DNA of 64,000 nucleotides, from NCBI GenBank assembly GCA_964363305.1, contig CAYIHX010000003.1, positions 62,001 through 126,000 on the forward strand. The letters are read 5' to 3'. The notes under the pieces are model-generated. The model did not search any database. It worked only from the letters and a program-made list of their open reading frames with translations, and was not told the DNA's origin. The translations under genes were made by a program, and so were the position numbers. Below, piece by piece: positions 44,119-53,964 of this stretch. The stretch's first letter is position 1; each line of letters opens with the position of its first letter. This stretch comes from CAYIHX01 sp964363305. GTDB taxonomy: Bacteria > Bdellovibrionota > UBA1018.

Positions 44119-44161
44119 TCTCCTTCATAGATATGTCGGAGAATCCGCAGGTTAAGTTGAA

Positions 44162-45142
44162 TCAGTCAGCGAAATGACAGGCGCCCTCGTGAGCAATCAG
44201 CCCGTCCGCCCTCAACTGTCGGAGTATTGGCACTTCCTCGGCGCACCTCGCCTGCGCCTTCGGGCAACGGGGATGAAAATAGCACCCGGACGGTGGCGAA
44301 AGAGCCGAGGGAACGTCTCCCCTCGGAATAATCCGTTCCCGTCGGTATTCCGGATCTGGAACCGGAATGGCCGACAACAGTGCCTGCGTATAAGGATGAC
44401 GCGGCGAAACATAAAGCTCCTCCGCCTGTGCCAGCTCCGCGACCTTCCCCAGATACATCACGGCGACCCGGTTCGAGATATGCTCCACTACCTTCAAGTC
44501 ATGAGCAATGAAAAGATAGGTCAGGCCAAGCTCCTTCTGGAGATCCTGCATCAGGTTCACGATCTGCGCCTGGATCGATACATCCAAAGCCGAGACCGGC
44601 TCGTCACAAACGATAAACTCCGGCTCAACCGCCAAGGCTCGAGCGATGCAGATTCGTTGCCGCTGGCCCCCCGAAAACTCGTGAGGGTAACGAATAATCG
44701 TCTCCCGGCGCAGCCCACAGAGATCCAGGAGATGAAAAATTCTCTTCCGTTTCTGTTCCTTGGTTTTGGCAAGGCGGTGAATCTCCAGGGGCTCGGAGAG
44801 AATGTCTTCGACCGTCATGCGGGGATTCAACGAAGCGTAGGGGTCCTGAAAAATGATCTGCATTTTCCGTCGAAGCATTCGCATCGCCGTCGGATCCAGC
44901 TGGGTGATGTCCTGGCCATTAAAGAAGACCTGGCCGCTCGTCGGTTCGATCAGCCGAAGGATGCATCTCCCCAGTGTCGACTTACCGCAGCCCGACTCTC
45001 CCACTAACCCCAGCGTCTCACCTCTTTGAATATCAAAAGACACGCCCGAGACCGCCTTCACACTGGCGACTTCACGAGAGAGAAAGCCACCCTTGATCGG
45101 AAAGGTCTTCACCAGATTTCTAACAGACAGAAGTGGCTCCAT
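44162..45142 (-). CDS. oppF: Oligopeptide ABC transporter ATPase, OppF/DppF type
   Basis: A 326-residue ATP-binding subunit. It has Walker A 'GLVGESGCGKSTLGR', signature 'FSGGQRQRICIARAL', Walker B 'FIVCDEPVSALDVS', the switch His in 'LFIAHDL', and the C-terminal oligopeptide-transporter extension with Cys residues ('CYFHPRCPKAQARC') typical of OppD/F. It pairs with OppD to power peptide uptake by OppBC. Opp versus Dpp specificity cannot be told. Last gene of the operon, 1 base after oppD. Confidence 0.93.
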   Translation of the reverse strand: MEPLLSVRNLVKTFPIKGGFLSREVASVKAVSGVSFDIQRGETLGLVGESGCGKSTLGRCILRLIEPTSGQVFFNGQDITQLDPTAMRMLRRKMQIIFQDPYASLNPRMTVEDILSEPLEIHRLAKTKEQKRKRIFHLLDLCGLRRETIIRYPHEFSGGQRQRICIARALAVEPEFIVCDEPVSALDVSIQAQIVNLMQDLQKELGLTYLFIAHDLKVVEHISNRVAVMYLGKVAELAQAEELYVSPRHPYTQALLSAIPVPDPEYRRERIIPRGDVPSALSPPSGCYFHPRCPKAQARCAEEVPILRQLRADGLIAHEGACHFAD

Positions 45143-45143
45143 G

Positions 45144-46148
45144 TCAGAGGTCCCTCACGCAACGGATTTGATGAGGCAGCTCCGGATCGGGAACAATCGC
45201 ACGCAACATCGGTTCCTCTCCCCGACAATCCTCACCCACATGCGCGCAACGTTCCTGAAAACGGCACCCTCTAGGCAAATGTAACAGGTTGGGCACAATT
45301 CCCGGAATCGTCTCCAGGCGTTTCTTCTTCACTTTACCGGTGGGATCCTGGCTTAACGTCGGGATGCTGTTGAGCAAGCCCCGGGTGTATGGATGCCTAG
45401 GGTTCTTGAACAGCTCGTTGACCTTCGCCTGCTCCGCTACCTTGCCCGCATACATCACCACAACCTCGTCGGCCATCTCGGCAACGACCCCGAGATCGTG
45501 CGTGATCAAAATGATCGCCATGCCCACCTTGCCCTGCAGGTCCCGTAAAAGGTCCAAGATCTGAGCCTGAATGGTGACATCCAGCGCCGTTGTAGGCTCG
45601 TCCGCGATCAGAATGTTCGGATTACACGAAAGCGCCATCGCGATCATCACTCGTTGCCTCATCCCGCCAGATAAATGATGTGGGAAATCATGAACTCGCT
45701 TATCGGGCGCGGAGATCCCCACGAGTTGCAACATCTCAACCGCTCGATTCGCGATCTCCGCCCGAGAGAGGTCTGAATGAAGAGCGATGGCCTCACGGAG
45801 CTGATTGCCGATCGTAAAAACCGGATTAAGCGAAGTCATCGGCTCCTGAAAAATCATGGAAATTTCGTTTCCACGAATTTTCCGCATGGTCTCCATGTCG
45901 ACCTTGAGGAGATCCCGGCCCTGGTAAAGAATCTGGCCGCCAACCACCCGTCCTGGCGGCATCGGAATCAAGCGCATGATGGAAAGACTGGTCACACTCT
46001 TTCCGCAGCCGGATTCGCCGACAATCCCTAATGTTTTGCCTTTAAAAACATCAAAACTCACGTCGTCGACCGCCTTCACTTCTCCCTCGTCAGTGAAAAA
46101 CGAAGTGCGTAGATTTTTTACTTCGAGAACCTTATCCATCACAGACAC
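45144..46148 (-). CDS. oppD: Oligopeptide ABC transporter ATPase, OppD/DppD type
   Basis: A 334-residue ATP-binding subunit with Walker A 'GIVGESGCGKSVTSL', signature 'LSGGMRQRVMIAMAL', Walker B 'ILIADEPTTALDVT' and 'ILITHDLGVVAEMAD', plus the C-terminal oligopeptide-family motif with Cys residues ('CRFQERCAHVGEDC'). The partner ATPase follows after 1 base and the permease OppC precedes by 4 bases. It energises import of peptides across the inner membrane. Confidence 0.93.
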   Translation of the reverse strand: MSVMDKVLEVKNLRTSFFTDEGEVKAVDDVSFDVFKGKTLGIVGESGCGKSVTSLSIMRLIPMPPGRVVGGQILYQGRDLLKVDMETMRKIRGNEISMIFQEPMTSLNPVFTIGNQLREAIALHSDLSRAEIANRAVEMLQLVGISAPDKRVHDFPHHLSGGMRQRVMIAMALSCNPNILIADEPTTALDVTIQAQILDLLRDLQGKVGMAIILITHDLGVVAEMADEVVVMYAGKVAEQAKVNELFKNPRHPYTRGLLNSIPTLSQDPTGKVKKKRLETIPGIVPNLLHLPRGCRFQERCAHVGEDCRGEEPMLRAIVPDPELPHQIRCVRDL

Positions 46149-46152
46149 TCCG

Positions 46153-47007
46153 TCACTTGATTTTGGGATCCAAGGAATCCCTCAACGCGTCGCCGAAAAT
46201 ATTGAACGCCAGCACCACAAAAAACATCGCAGCCGTCGCCCCACCTAGTTGCCACCAAACGCCTCGGGCCAGCTCGAGCTTCGCATCATCGATCATTACG
46301 CCCCAACTCGGCTGCCCCTGCACTCCCAAACCAAGAAAGGACAGAATGACTTCAGACTTGATCGCCGACATAAATTGAATGGAAAGATTGATGATCACGA
46401 AGTGGGAAACATTCGGGAAAATATGCTTAAAAATTCTCGACCTGTGCGTAGCCCCGAGACTAGTCGCCGCCAGAACGTAGTCACGGCTTTTGTGTTTGAT
46501 GAATTCGCCTCGAATCACCCGCGCAAGCCCGATCCACGAAGTCACACCAAGCGCGATGTAGATCGAGGTGATTCCCCTCCCCAGAACATACGCGATGGCA
46601 ATGAGAAGCATGATATTCGGAATCGAGGAAAGTGTCGTATAAAACCAGACAATCAGGTCATCCACCCAGCCGCCGAAATATCCCGCCACGGCTCCCAGCG
46701 TGAGCCCGATCGGCACGCTAATCAGGGACGAAACCAAACCCACGCTCATCGCGACCCGAGTTCCGTGAATCACCTTGTACATCACGCTCCGTCCGAAAAT
46801 ATCCGTACCGAACCACCGGGTGAACGAATCGAGGCTCGGCGGATCATATGCGCCACCGATCGACGTATCCCAGGGTGTAGCGATCAACCCGAGTTTCGCA
46901 AAAATAGCCACCCATGCGTAAACGCAGATAATCCCGAGACACACCATCGCAAAACGTTCACGCTTCAACCGTACCCAGGCATCACTCCAAAGACTGCGGG
47001 CCTTCAT
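46153..47007 (-). CDS. oppC: Oligopeptide ABC transporter permease, OppC/DppC type
   Basis: A 284-residue inner-membrane permease. An N-terminal span (about residues 18-38) is followed by a periplasmic loop with 'HWFGTDIFGRSVMYKVIHGTRVAMSVGL'-like features and the BPD transport core; the EAA loop is 'YVLAATSLGATHRSRIFKHIFPNV', which contacts the ATPases. It overlaps oppB by 4 bases (ATGA). Confidence 0.93.
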   Translation of the reverse strand: MKARSLWSDAWVRLKRERFAMVCLGIICVYAWVAIFAKLGLIATPWDTSIGGAYDPPSLDSFTRWFGTDIFGRSVMYKVIHGTRVAMSVGLVSSLISVPIGLTLGAVAGYFGGWVDDLIVWFYTTLSSIPNIMLLIAIAYVLGRGITSIYIALGVTSWIGLARVIRGEFIKHKSRDYVLAATSLGATHRSRIFKHIFPNVSHFVIINLSIQFMSAIKSEVILSFLGLGVQGQPSWGVMIDDAKLELARGVWWQLGGATAAMFFVVLAFNIFGDALRDSLDPKIK

Positions 47008-47939
47008 TTGAAACTCACTCTCGGGTCCACCCAGGTGTAGACCAAGTCAGTTGCTAGATTGCCAAAAATATAAAGCAGCGCTTGAAGAGTCGTCATCGCC
47101 TTAATCACCGGGAAGTCGCTGTTGTTGATGGCGTCGATCGTTATGCTCCCCAGGCCCGGGATTCCAAAAAAGCTCTCGAGAAGAAAGGAACCCAGGATCA
47201 ATAACGGGATCTCGATCACTACATTCGTTACGATCGGGACCATGCTGTTCTTTAAAACATGTTTCAGAAAAACCTTTTTTTCAGTCAGCCCCTTGGCCCG
47301 CGCCGTTCGAACGTAATCCTGAGTGGTCTCATCGAGGATGGCCGTCCTAAAAAATCGGACATCATAACCAAGGCTCACCACCACCCAAAGCAGTATGGGC
47401 AGTCCGACATAGGACAAGCCTCCGGGAAACGAGGGTTCAAATCCGGAAATCGGGAACATTCCCCATTGATAGGCGAGAAAATACTGACCGAACAATATGT
47501 ACGCCAGCATTGGAACGCTCATCCCCAATACGCAGCCGATCACAACGACCTTATCGATCCACTTTCCCCGGTAATACGCGACCAAAAGGGCGATCAGAAT
47601 TCCAAAAGTAGTGGTGAGAAAAAAGGCAGGAATCGCCAACATGAGGGAAGGCCAGACTCCCCTTTTGATCATCTGACTGATTTCCTGCTTCGTCGCGTAA
47701 CTTCGCCCGTAATCAAAGGTCACAATTTGCCCGAGATAAGCCACAAACTGCACATATTTGGGGCGATCAAAACCATACTCTCGGCGAACTTCTTCAATCT
47801 GCTTGGCGTTCGCATGCTTGCCGACCATCTGATAGGTCGGATCACCGCCCACGAGATCAAAGAGAACAAAAATAACCAACGCGACGCCAAAGATAATAGG
47901 TATCGTCTGAAGCAGTTTTCGCGTCATGTAACTCAGCAT
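47004..47939 (-). CDS. oppB: Oligopeptide ABC transporter permease, OppB/DppB type
   Basis: A 311-residue inner-membrane permease with six membrane spans. The N-terminal 'MTRKLLQTIPIIFGVALVIFVLFDLVGGDP' is typical of OppB; the EAA loop is 'YVRTARAKGLTEKKVFLKHVLKN'. It forms the channel with OppC. It follows the binding-protein gene after 18 bases and overlaps oppC. Confidence 0.93.
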   Translation of the reverse strand: MLSYMTRKLLQTIPIIFGVALVIFVLFDLVGGDPTYQMVGKHANAKQIEEVRREYGFDRPKYVQFVAYLGQIVTFDYGRSYATKQEISQMIKRGVWPSLMLAIPAFFLTTTFGILIALLVAYYRGKWIDKVVVIGCVLGMSVPMLAYILFGQYFLAYQWGMFPISGFEPSFPGGLSYVGLPILLWVVVSLGYDVRFFRTAILDETTQDYVRTARAKGLTEKKVFLKHVLKNSMVPIVTNVVIEIPLLILGSFLLESFFGIPGLGSITIDAINNSDFPVIKAMTTLQALLYIFGNLATDLVYTWVDPRVSFK

Positions 47940-47957
47940 AAGCTACCGCCCGCTTTC

Positions 47958-49758
47958 TTACTTGTTGCCAGCCTGTTTCGCCGCAACATCGATTCGGTAG
48001 TACTTCGCTCTTCCGTGATCAAACTCGTGAATCTTTAGATTCTTGAGCCATGGCTGGTTCAGTACGAACGCCACGCGATGCACGCCGAAAACCCAAGGGC
48101 AGTCCTCGACGACCAGCGCAGCCATCTTACGGTAGATGCCTTCGCGTTCCTTCATATTGCGAGTGACGAGCGTTTTTTCGTAAAGGCGATCAAACTCGGC
48201 GTTCATGTAGTTCGAATCGTTCGGGCCCGGCGACCCATTCTTCCCGTAAAAAAGCTGCAAGAAATTTTCAGCATCCGGGTAGTCGGCGCCCCAGGCATAG
48301 CCCCACATTTGCCCCCGCCGGTTTTTGACCGAGGCCTGAAACTCCGGCCACGAATAAGAATTCACCTTGAGCTGCACGCCGATGGCCGCGAAAGACTTCG
48401 TGAGATACTCGGTCATCTGCCGATGAAAGGAGTCCGCGATCGTCACATACTCGATCGGAGGCAAACCTTTTCCGCCCGGATAACCGGCCTTCGCCAAGAC
48501 CTCCTTCGCCTTCGCCAGGTTGAATTGACGATAGGGGTTGATCAGCTTTTCATCGTATCCTCCCAATCCCGGGGGAATGGGACTCTGTGCCAAAATGGCG
48601 CGACCGTTGTAGAAAAGTTCGATGATCGGCGCCGGATCGATGGCCAAACTCAATGCCTGCCGAAGAAGCTTGTTCTTCCCGAGGATCGGATCATTCATGT
48701 TGAAGGAGTCATGTGTCACGTCGAGGCTGGGTGATTTAACAAGGCGGATTTTTTTCTGAGTCAACTCTGGCGTCAGATCTTTCCCCGGGCTGATCGCCTG
48801 CTCATAGTTATCTTTCGGAATCGCCGTCGAATCAAGATGACCGGACATAAACTGAAGCCACATCGGCTGCGACTCAGTAATGACCTCAACCTCCATGCGA
48901 TCAACCAACGGCAGTTGCTTTCCCGCATCGACGAGCAATCCCGCCTCGCGATCCCCTGGACCCCCCTCGGACGGATAGAGTTCTTTCCGATAGGTCGGAT
49001 TTCGAACGTAGGCAATCCGCGAGGAGCCATTGAACGACTCGAGCCGAAATGGGCCCGTTCCGACCGGATGATTCAAAAATTCCTTTCCATAGAACTCTAC
49101 GGCCTCGCGAGGCACTATGTACGTGAAGGTCATCGCCAAGGTGTAGAGAAAGATGTGANNNNNNNNNNATGTGATTAGCTTGGTTCAACTCCATCCGTAA
49201 AGTGTATCGATCGAGGGCTCGCAGCCCTTCCACAGGTGCCGAATAATCGGCCGCCCCAGCCTTCGAACCCGCATCTCTCCAGGCATCCAGACCCTTGACG
49301 CGTCCCTCGAATACCCACCATCCGGGTGACGAGTATTTCGGGTCGGCCAAACGCTTAAAACTATAGACGACGTCTTCAGCCGTAAACTCTCTGCCCTTCC
49401 CGCCGCTTTCCTTGAACGCCGAATCATCTTGAAAGAGCACGCCCTGCTTCAGTTTGAAAGTATAGACCTTGCCGTCGGCGCTCGCCTCAGGCATCGCAGC
49501 AGCCAGACTGGCTTCTAAAACATACGGGCGCTTCAGATACGAGAACTGCAGCAGGCCTTCAAAAATGTTTCCCGCCTCGTGACCACTGTAGAGATCATCC
49601 GCGTAGATCGGATCGAGACCCTTGATTTTCGCTGGAGCGACCAAATGCAGCGTATTCGGGTTTTCATCCTTCTTTTTGAAGGTACAACCCGCTGTGACCG
49701 AGACCAAACCAACAACCGCCCAACGCACGGCTAACCGAGCGAAATCACTATTTAACAT
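47958..49758 (-). CDS. oppA: Oligopeptide-binding lipoprotein, family 5 (interrupted by assembly gap)
   Basis: A family-5 solute-binding lipoprotein: lipobox VTAGC, 'LDPIYADDLYSGHEAGNIFEGLLQF', 'YTFKLKQGVLFQDD', 'FTAEDVVYSFKRLADP', 'NHPVGTGPFRLESF' and 'QALSLAIDPAPIIELFYNGRA'. It captures peptides for OppBCDF. The two halves are separated by ten N. TCACAT flanks both sides of the gap on the coding strand; merging that overlap and dropping the N restores one frame (NQANHIFLYTLAMTF) of about 594 residues. The gene is therefore probably intact. The start at 49758 has GGAGG 11 bases upstream. Confidence 0.9.
49159..49168. other. Assembly gap (10 N) inside oppA
   Basis: Ten undetermined bases, flanked on both sides by ATGTGA in the given orientation. 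The duplicated flank indicates that two contigs overlap and that the real gap has no positive length. Confidence 0.95.
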
Positions 49759-49878
49759 GGTGGAAAGATCCTCCAATGAATCAAAAACTGAGGGCTCACA
49801 TTTCCCTGCTTCTGACGATTGTTGCTACGCACCGTATCCGACCCTTCTTTCTTAAGTCAACTTTTCGAAGGCCTCGAC

Positions 49879-50586
49879 TTAGGATGCTTGTCTCGACTTC
49901 CAGCGCACCTTCACAGCGCCCTTTTTTGACCTCGCTGACCAGCGACGAGGGATGTGGCTCCCATCCTCGGGGTCCTCGAACTCAAAATTGACTTCGTTTC
50001 CAAACGAGCCCTTCTTGGTCCATTCCACTCGAAATGGCCAGAGTTGCCCGCCCCAGACTCGAAGATGATAGATAAAAATTTGTTCGTCTTTTCCGAGCCG
50101 CCGAGGGACCTCTACGCTCAAGACGTTCTCTGCAGGTGTCGAAAGCTTCGCGGTCCCGATCAGCTCACTCCCCGGACAAGGAAAGCGCCCGAGAACAAGC
50201 GCCGTCGCCCACTCCAAAGGAATTCCAGCCCAGCTCCCCGCGCCCTTCTGAACCTGAGGACGCCCATTGAGAACCGTCTTCAGCTCGAACCGATCACCCA
50301 AAACTTCAATGATCGCCTCGGTGCCGCCCAAGAGGTTGGTCACCTCCATCTTCATCATCCCCGGCCCATCCATCCGGACATCCGCCGGAAATTGCCCGGA
50401 GGCTTCCGGTGACTCCGCCTTCAGCCAGAGAGACCCATTGACCACGCTGAACTGACGGCCAATCGAGCAGATCTCCGCAAGCAGGGCGTTCGGATCGCGT
50501 TCATGCGCACGCTTCACCGACGAACAGCCCGCTAAAAATACGCCTGCGATCAGCCAGACACCAAGAGAACGAAGCAACTCAATCAT
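49879..50586 (-). CDS. LolB-like outer-membrane lipoprotein
   Basis: A 235-residue lipoprotein (lipobox LAGC). The mature domain is a beta half-barrel type ('FSVVNGSLWLKAESPEASGQFPADVRMDGPGMMKMEV', 'IIEVLGDRFELKTVLNG', 'PFRVEWTKKG'), similar to LolB and DUF4292 lipoproteins that handle lipoproteins or lipids at the outer membrane. It lies 34 bases after the TPR lipoprotein gene and before oppA on the same strand. Assignment to true LolB is tentative. Confidence 0.7.
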   Translation of the reverse strand: MIELLRSLGVWLIAGVFLAGCSSVKRAHERDPNALLAEICSIGRQFSVVNGSLWLKAESPEASGQFPADVRMDGPGMMKMEVTNLLGGTEAIIEVLGDRFELKTVLNGRPQVQKGAGSWAGIPLEWATALVLGRFPCPGSELIGTAKLSTPAENVLSVEVPRRLGKDEQIFIYHLRVWGGQLWPFRVEWTKKGSFGNEVNFEFEDPEDGSHIPRRWSARSKKGAVKVRWKSRQAS

Positions 50587-50620
50587 GAATAAACAGTTTT
50601 AACGATGTCCGAAACCCTGT

Positions 50621-52507
50621 CTAGCGAGAAGACGTTTGGGTGGGCTCAGGCTGCGACGGTAAACTGGCGGGCACACGATCCCCTCGAATACGCAGGCGCC
50701 CCCCGTCGACGAGCTGCTGCGTGAGATTCTGAATCTTGCCTGCGAGCTTCTGCTTGGCACCCCCCTCTTCCGTCAGTCGCTCAGCCTCCTGATAGCGAAC
50801 CAGCGCCTTCTCAATAAGGTTCGATTTCGCATAGGCGTCAGCCAAGTGTTCGATAATCGTCGGTTCCGATGGTTTCAGCTTTACGGCCCGCTCAAGCTGA
50901 ACCACCGCCTCATTCACTCGCCCCCGGACAAACAGGTACCAGCCCCAAGAGTCTTGAATATATGCGTTTTCAGGGCGCATGGAGACGGCCTTCTTGAGTA
51001 ACTTACCCGCGTCGCTTAGCCGCACCCCACGAAGAGTCCACGTATAACCGATATAGTTCATCGCATCGACGTTCTGCGGATTCAAACGAAGAAGTCGTTC
51101 CATTTGCTCGAGACTTCGATCCGTCTGGCCCTGTCTATCGTAAAGACTACCCAGATAGTAAATGAGTTTTTCCTCTTCGGGAAATTTATCAACGGCCGTC
51201 TCAAGAATTTTGACAGCCCCGTCAATATTTTTTTCCTCCTCCTCGAGACTAGCTTGAAAAAGATAGAAGCCGGGAATCCTCGGCGACTTCTGAATCGCGT
51301 CAGCGATCTGACTTTTTGCCTCGCTGAGTTGATTCAGCTGCTTGTGCAAGTAAGCCACATGAAGAGCAGCGTCCGTGAATAGCTTCGACTCACCTTGAAT
51401 CTTCTTCAGCTCTTCAACAGCCTCAGGGAATTTTTTTTGCTCTTCGTAAATGCTGCCCAAGTAGTAATGGATCCGATCAGCATCCGGATGTTTTACCAGA
51501 ATCTCGTTAAAGGCACTAATGGCACGTTCGAAGTCGTGAAGCTCCATCTTCACCAAACCCAGCTTTACCCGTACATTGAGATCGTCCGGATCCGACGCCG
51601 CGATAGCCTCAAGAAAGGGTACGGCGTCTTTGTATTTTTCGTCTTTAAGATAAAGCGTTGCCAGGCGATTCGCTGCCGCCATTTCTTGGGACTGATCGTA
51701 GATCTCCCGATAAATCTCGATCGCCTTGGCCGCCTGCCCCTTCTCCTCATATAGGTAGCCAAGGGCGAGGCCCGCCTGGCTAAACGAAGGACGAAGCACA
51801 AGCGCCCGGCGGTAGCCAAAGATTGCTTCGGCTGTCTTTCCTCGTTTTTGCTCTACACGACCCAAATAATACCAGGCAACGGCTGACTCTCCCGCCTTTT
51901 TTACAAATTTTCTAAGCAGCGACGACGCCTCACTCGCTTTTTCGTCCTCCACCAAAACCTGAGCCTTGTATACGACCGCCTCCTCATTTCCTGGATCAGC
52001 ATTCAGAATGAGATCGTATTCCCGAAGCGCGGCGGAATTCTCGCGAGCCGTCGAGTAGAGGCCTGCCAACATAAGGCGAGCGTCGACCATCTTGGAATCC
52101 CTCGCCAATGCATCCCGACAAGTCTCCATTGCGAGCGAAAGCATCCCTTTTTTTACGTACTCACCAGCGAGTCGCGAGTAGACGATCGCCGAATCGGGAT
52201 CAAACATGAGTGTCAGCTTGTACTCCTCGATAGCCCGGTCCGACTCACCCTCAGTAGAGTAGGCCTGCGCCATACTGAAGTGATACTCCGCAGTGGCGCG
52301 CCCATTGGCCTTCGCGACAGCCGCGTTGGCCCGCCCCTCTTCCTCCGGCGACATTTTCGGACGAACGCTCGTGGCAATAGAGGGAGGGGCCACCTGGCCT
52401 TGCTCCGGGCCAGCCGAAGTCGACTCCGGACGCACGGTACCCGCACAAGCCGACAGAAAAATTGAAACGATGCTGACCGTGGTTGCAAAAACGGTGTGAC
52501 CCATCAT
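50621..52507 (-). CDS. Lipoprotein with many tetratricopeptide repeats
   Basis: A 628-residue lipoprotein (lipobox LSAC). A low-complexity stretch of about 50 residues precedes a solenoid of around 14 TPR units from residue 70 to 590 (e.g. 'AEYHFSMAQAYSTEGESDRAIEEYKLTLMFDPDS', 'AWYYLGRVEQKRGKTAEAIFGYRRALVLRP', 'DSWGWYLFVRGRVNEAVVQLERAVKLKP'). Such proteins are scaffolds for envelope complexes. It is likely co-transcribed with the LolB-like gene 34 bases downstream. The tail is Pro/Ser-rich. Confidence 0.88.
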   Translation of the reverse strand: MMGHTVFATTVSIVSIFLSACAGTVRPESTSAGPEQGQVAPPSIATSVRPKMSPEEEGRANAAVAKANGRATAEYHFSMAQAYSTEGESDRAIEEYKLTLMFDPDSAIVYSRLAGEYVKKGMLSLAMETCRDALARDSKMVDARLMLAGLYSTARENSAALREYDLILNADPGNEEAVVYKAQVLVEDEKASEASSLLRKFVKKAGESAVAWYYLGRVEQKRGKTAEAIFGYRRALVLRPSFSQAGLALGYLYEEKGQAAKAIEIYREIYDQSQEMAAANRLATLYLKDEKYKDAVPFLEAIAASDPDDLNVRVKLGLVKMELHDFERAISAFNEILVKHPDADRIHYYLGSIYEEQKKFPEAVEELKKIQGESKLFTDAALHVAYLHKQLNQLSEAKSQIADAIQKSPRIPGFYLFQASLEEEEKNIDGAVKILETAVDKFPEEEKLIYYLGSLYDRQGQTDRSLEQMERLLRLNPQNVDAMNYIGYTWTLRGVRLSDAGKLLKKAVSMRPENAYIQDSWGWYLFVRGRVNEAVVQLERAVKLKPSEPTIIEHLADAYAKSNLIEKALVRYQEAERLTEEGGAKQKLAGKIQNLTQQLVDGGRLRIRGDRVPASLPSQPEPTQTSSR

Positions 52508-52875
52508 GAAGAAGGCCCTTTCCTAGGGATGGATCGACCTCGAATGAAAAAAACTGAAGGATCGTTTTTTGACGGCGTCCCGCATTAGAATGAACGCGTC
52601 TGAGTCATTTCAATGGGTTTGCGCATCGAGCCAATGTAACGCGACAAGTTATGGCTTTGACGCTGTTCGCTGGCGCAGGGGGGCAGCTTGACTTTACCGC
52701 ATCGAGTTGTTATCCCGCTTTTTGTGAGCCTCTGACGCATTGTGACAGGGGTTACAGAGGCCCATGTGGGTCTCGGCCACAGCGCGTCAGAACTCCGACA
52801 GGTCGGGGGACCTGTTAAGGCACTAGGTTTTATCTAGGGCTTTGAATTTACAAGGAAAATTGACTAGGGGGATTC
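52508..52875. other. 368-base intergenic region with two strong hairpins
   Basis: No convincing coding frame is seen. Two inverted repeats lie close together: GAGGCCCA-TG-TGGGTCTC (52757-52774; one G-T pair) and ACAGGTC-GGGG-GACCTGT (52798-52815), and CCTCTG/CAGAGG (52730-52735/52754-52759) brackets a 'TGACGCATT' element. The layout could be operators for the divergent genes, a long 5' leader of the PhaR-like gene, or a small structured RNA. Ribosome site AGGGGG before 52876. Confidence 0.45.
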
Positions 52876-53226
52876 ATGAAAGAAGTTAAAATTATCAAGC
52901 GATACCAGAATCGAAAGCTCTACGACACGCACGAGTCCAGCTACGTGACTCTGGACGAAATCGCCAAGATGATCAAAGCAGGCGAAGATCTCCGGGTAAT
53001 CGACAATAAGACGAAGAATGACATCACAGCGTCAACCTTGACTCAGCTCCTCTATGAGAGCGAAAAAAAGGCGAAAACTCAGCCTTCGGTCGATCTGCTC
53101 AAGGAAATCATCCGCCACGGTGACGGATCATTCTCTGGCTTCATTCAAGCCAAGGTCAGCACTGAAATGGCGAAGTTCGATGCAGATACTTCTGCCGCGG
53201 CTCCGCGATCAGCCACAGTCAACTGA
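52876..53226 (+). CDS. PhaR-like polyhydroxyalkanoate regulator
   Basis: A 116-residue DNA-binding protein with the PHB-accumulation regulator N-terminal domain: 'IIKRYQNRKLYDTHESSYVTLDEIAKMIKAGEDLRVIDNKTKNDITASTLTQLLYE'. In PHA-making bacteria PhaR senses the polymer and represses phasin genes; in predatory Bdellovibrio-type cells related proteins exist without a known role. No PHA synthase or phasin gene lies in the window, so its target here is open. Start supported by AGGGGG 6 bases upstream. Confidence 0.88.
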   Translation: MKEVKIIKRYQNRKLYDTHESSYVTLDEIAKMIKAGEDLRVIDNKTKNDITASTLTQLLYESEKKAKTQPSVDLLKEIIRHGDGSFSGFIQAKVSTEMAKFDADTSAAAPRSATVN

Positions 53227-53277
53227 TTGACAATCGACTGAACCGAAAGTTTCACATTAGAATGAAGAGGTATGGGG

Positions 53278-53961
53278 ATGACTCTACCTCTTCTTTTATT
53301 TTTAAGTCTGACGCTACCTCTCTCCAGCGCGCACGCTGGCTCTTCCTGGAAGAGCGAACCCGACTGGGTGCGGGACGATCGCGACGCTTCTGCTGAACAC
53401 GATGATACGCCGACGACCAAGCGTTCTACCTCGCGCGAGAAAAGACGGAGCGTGTCGCCTTTCTCGCCAGGATCCCACAATATTTCTGTCGATATCGGCC
53501 AGGTTTTTCTCCTTGGCGAAATGGCCTCGAACTACTCAAACTCAATCGGCGCGCGACTGCACTACACCTACGGCGTGAGCGAAATGTTCGGCTTCGACGC
53601 CAGTGGCGGGTACTCTAACCACTCCAACGGCCAATTCTCCCTTGCCAGCGCCCAGGCCGGCCTCAGAGTCAACCTCAGCTGGTACGACCGAGTCGTGCCG
53701 TTCGCCGTAGCTGGAATGGGGTTTTTCAGGCCGTCTTTCGATATACCGACGGAAACGGGGATCGAGAATGTGGCGCCCATCGCGTTCGGGCTCCACTTCG
53801 GACCGGGGATCCATCTCGAGCTGACCCAACGGCTCTTCTTCGGTGCCTCGCTGCAGTTTCAGACATTGTTCAGTTCAAGACATCTCCTCTCGAACAACCG
53901 CGCAATCGAGGTAGGGGGAAGCTTCTCCTCGTTTTTCCTCCATGCAGGCTTTACTCTCTAA
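53278..53961 (+). CDS. Outer-membrane beta-barrel protein
   Basis: A 227-residue exported protein with signal peptide ('TLPLLLFLSLTLPLSSAHA'), a charged Ser/Asp/Arg-rich linker (about residues 22-62) and an eight-stranded barrel-like domain ending in aromatic residues ('SFFLHAGFTL' terminus). It resembles OmpA/OmpW-like barrels without a clear subfamily. The start at 53278 is chosen because AAGAGG is 7 bases upstream; the ATG two codons earlier is too close to it. Confidence 0.75.
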   Translation: MTLPLLLFLSLTLPLSSAHAGSSWKSEPDWVRDDRDASAEHDDTPTTKRSTSREKRRSVSPFSPGSHNISVDIGQVFLLGEMASNYSNSIGARLHYTYGVSEMFGFDASGGYSNHSNGQFSLASAQAGLRVNLSWYDRVVPFAVAGMGFFRPSFDIPTETGIENVAPIAFGLHFGPGIHLELTQRLFFGASLQFQTLFSSRHLLSNNRAIEVGGSFSSFFLHAGFTL

Positions 53962-53964
53962 ACG

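Noticed and set aside
47259..48038. Open frame of 259 codons on the plus strand
   Set aside because: Antisense of oppB and the end of oppA; no family features.
48901..49776. Shortened oppA with a frameshifted end, and a separate shorter gene after it
   Set aside because: Explained by the ten N plus a duplicated TCACAT flank; the corrected frame is continuous.
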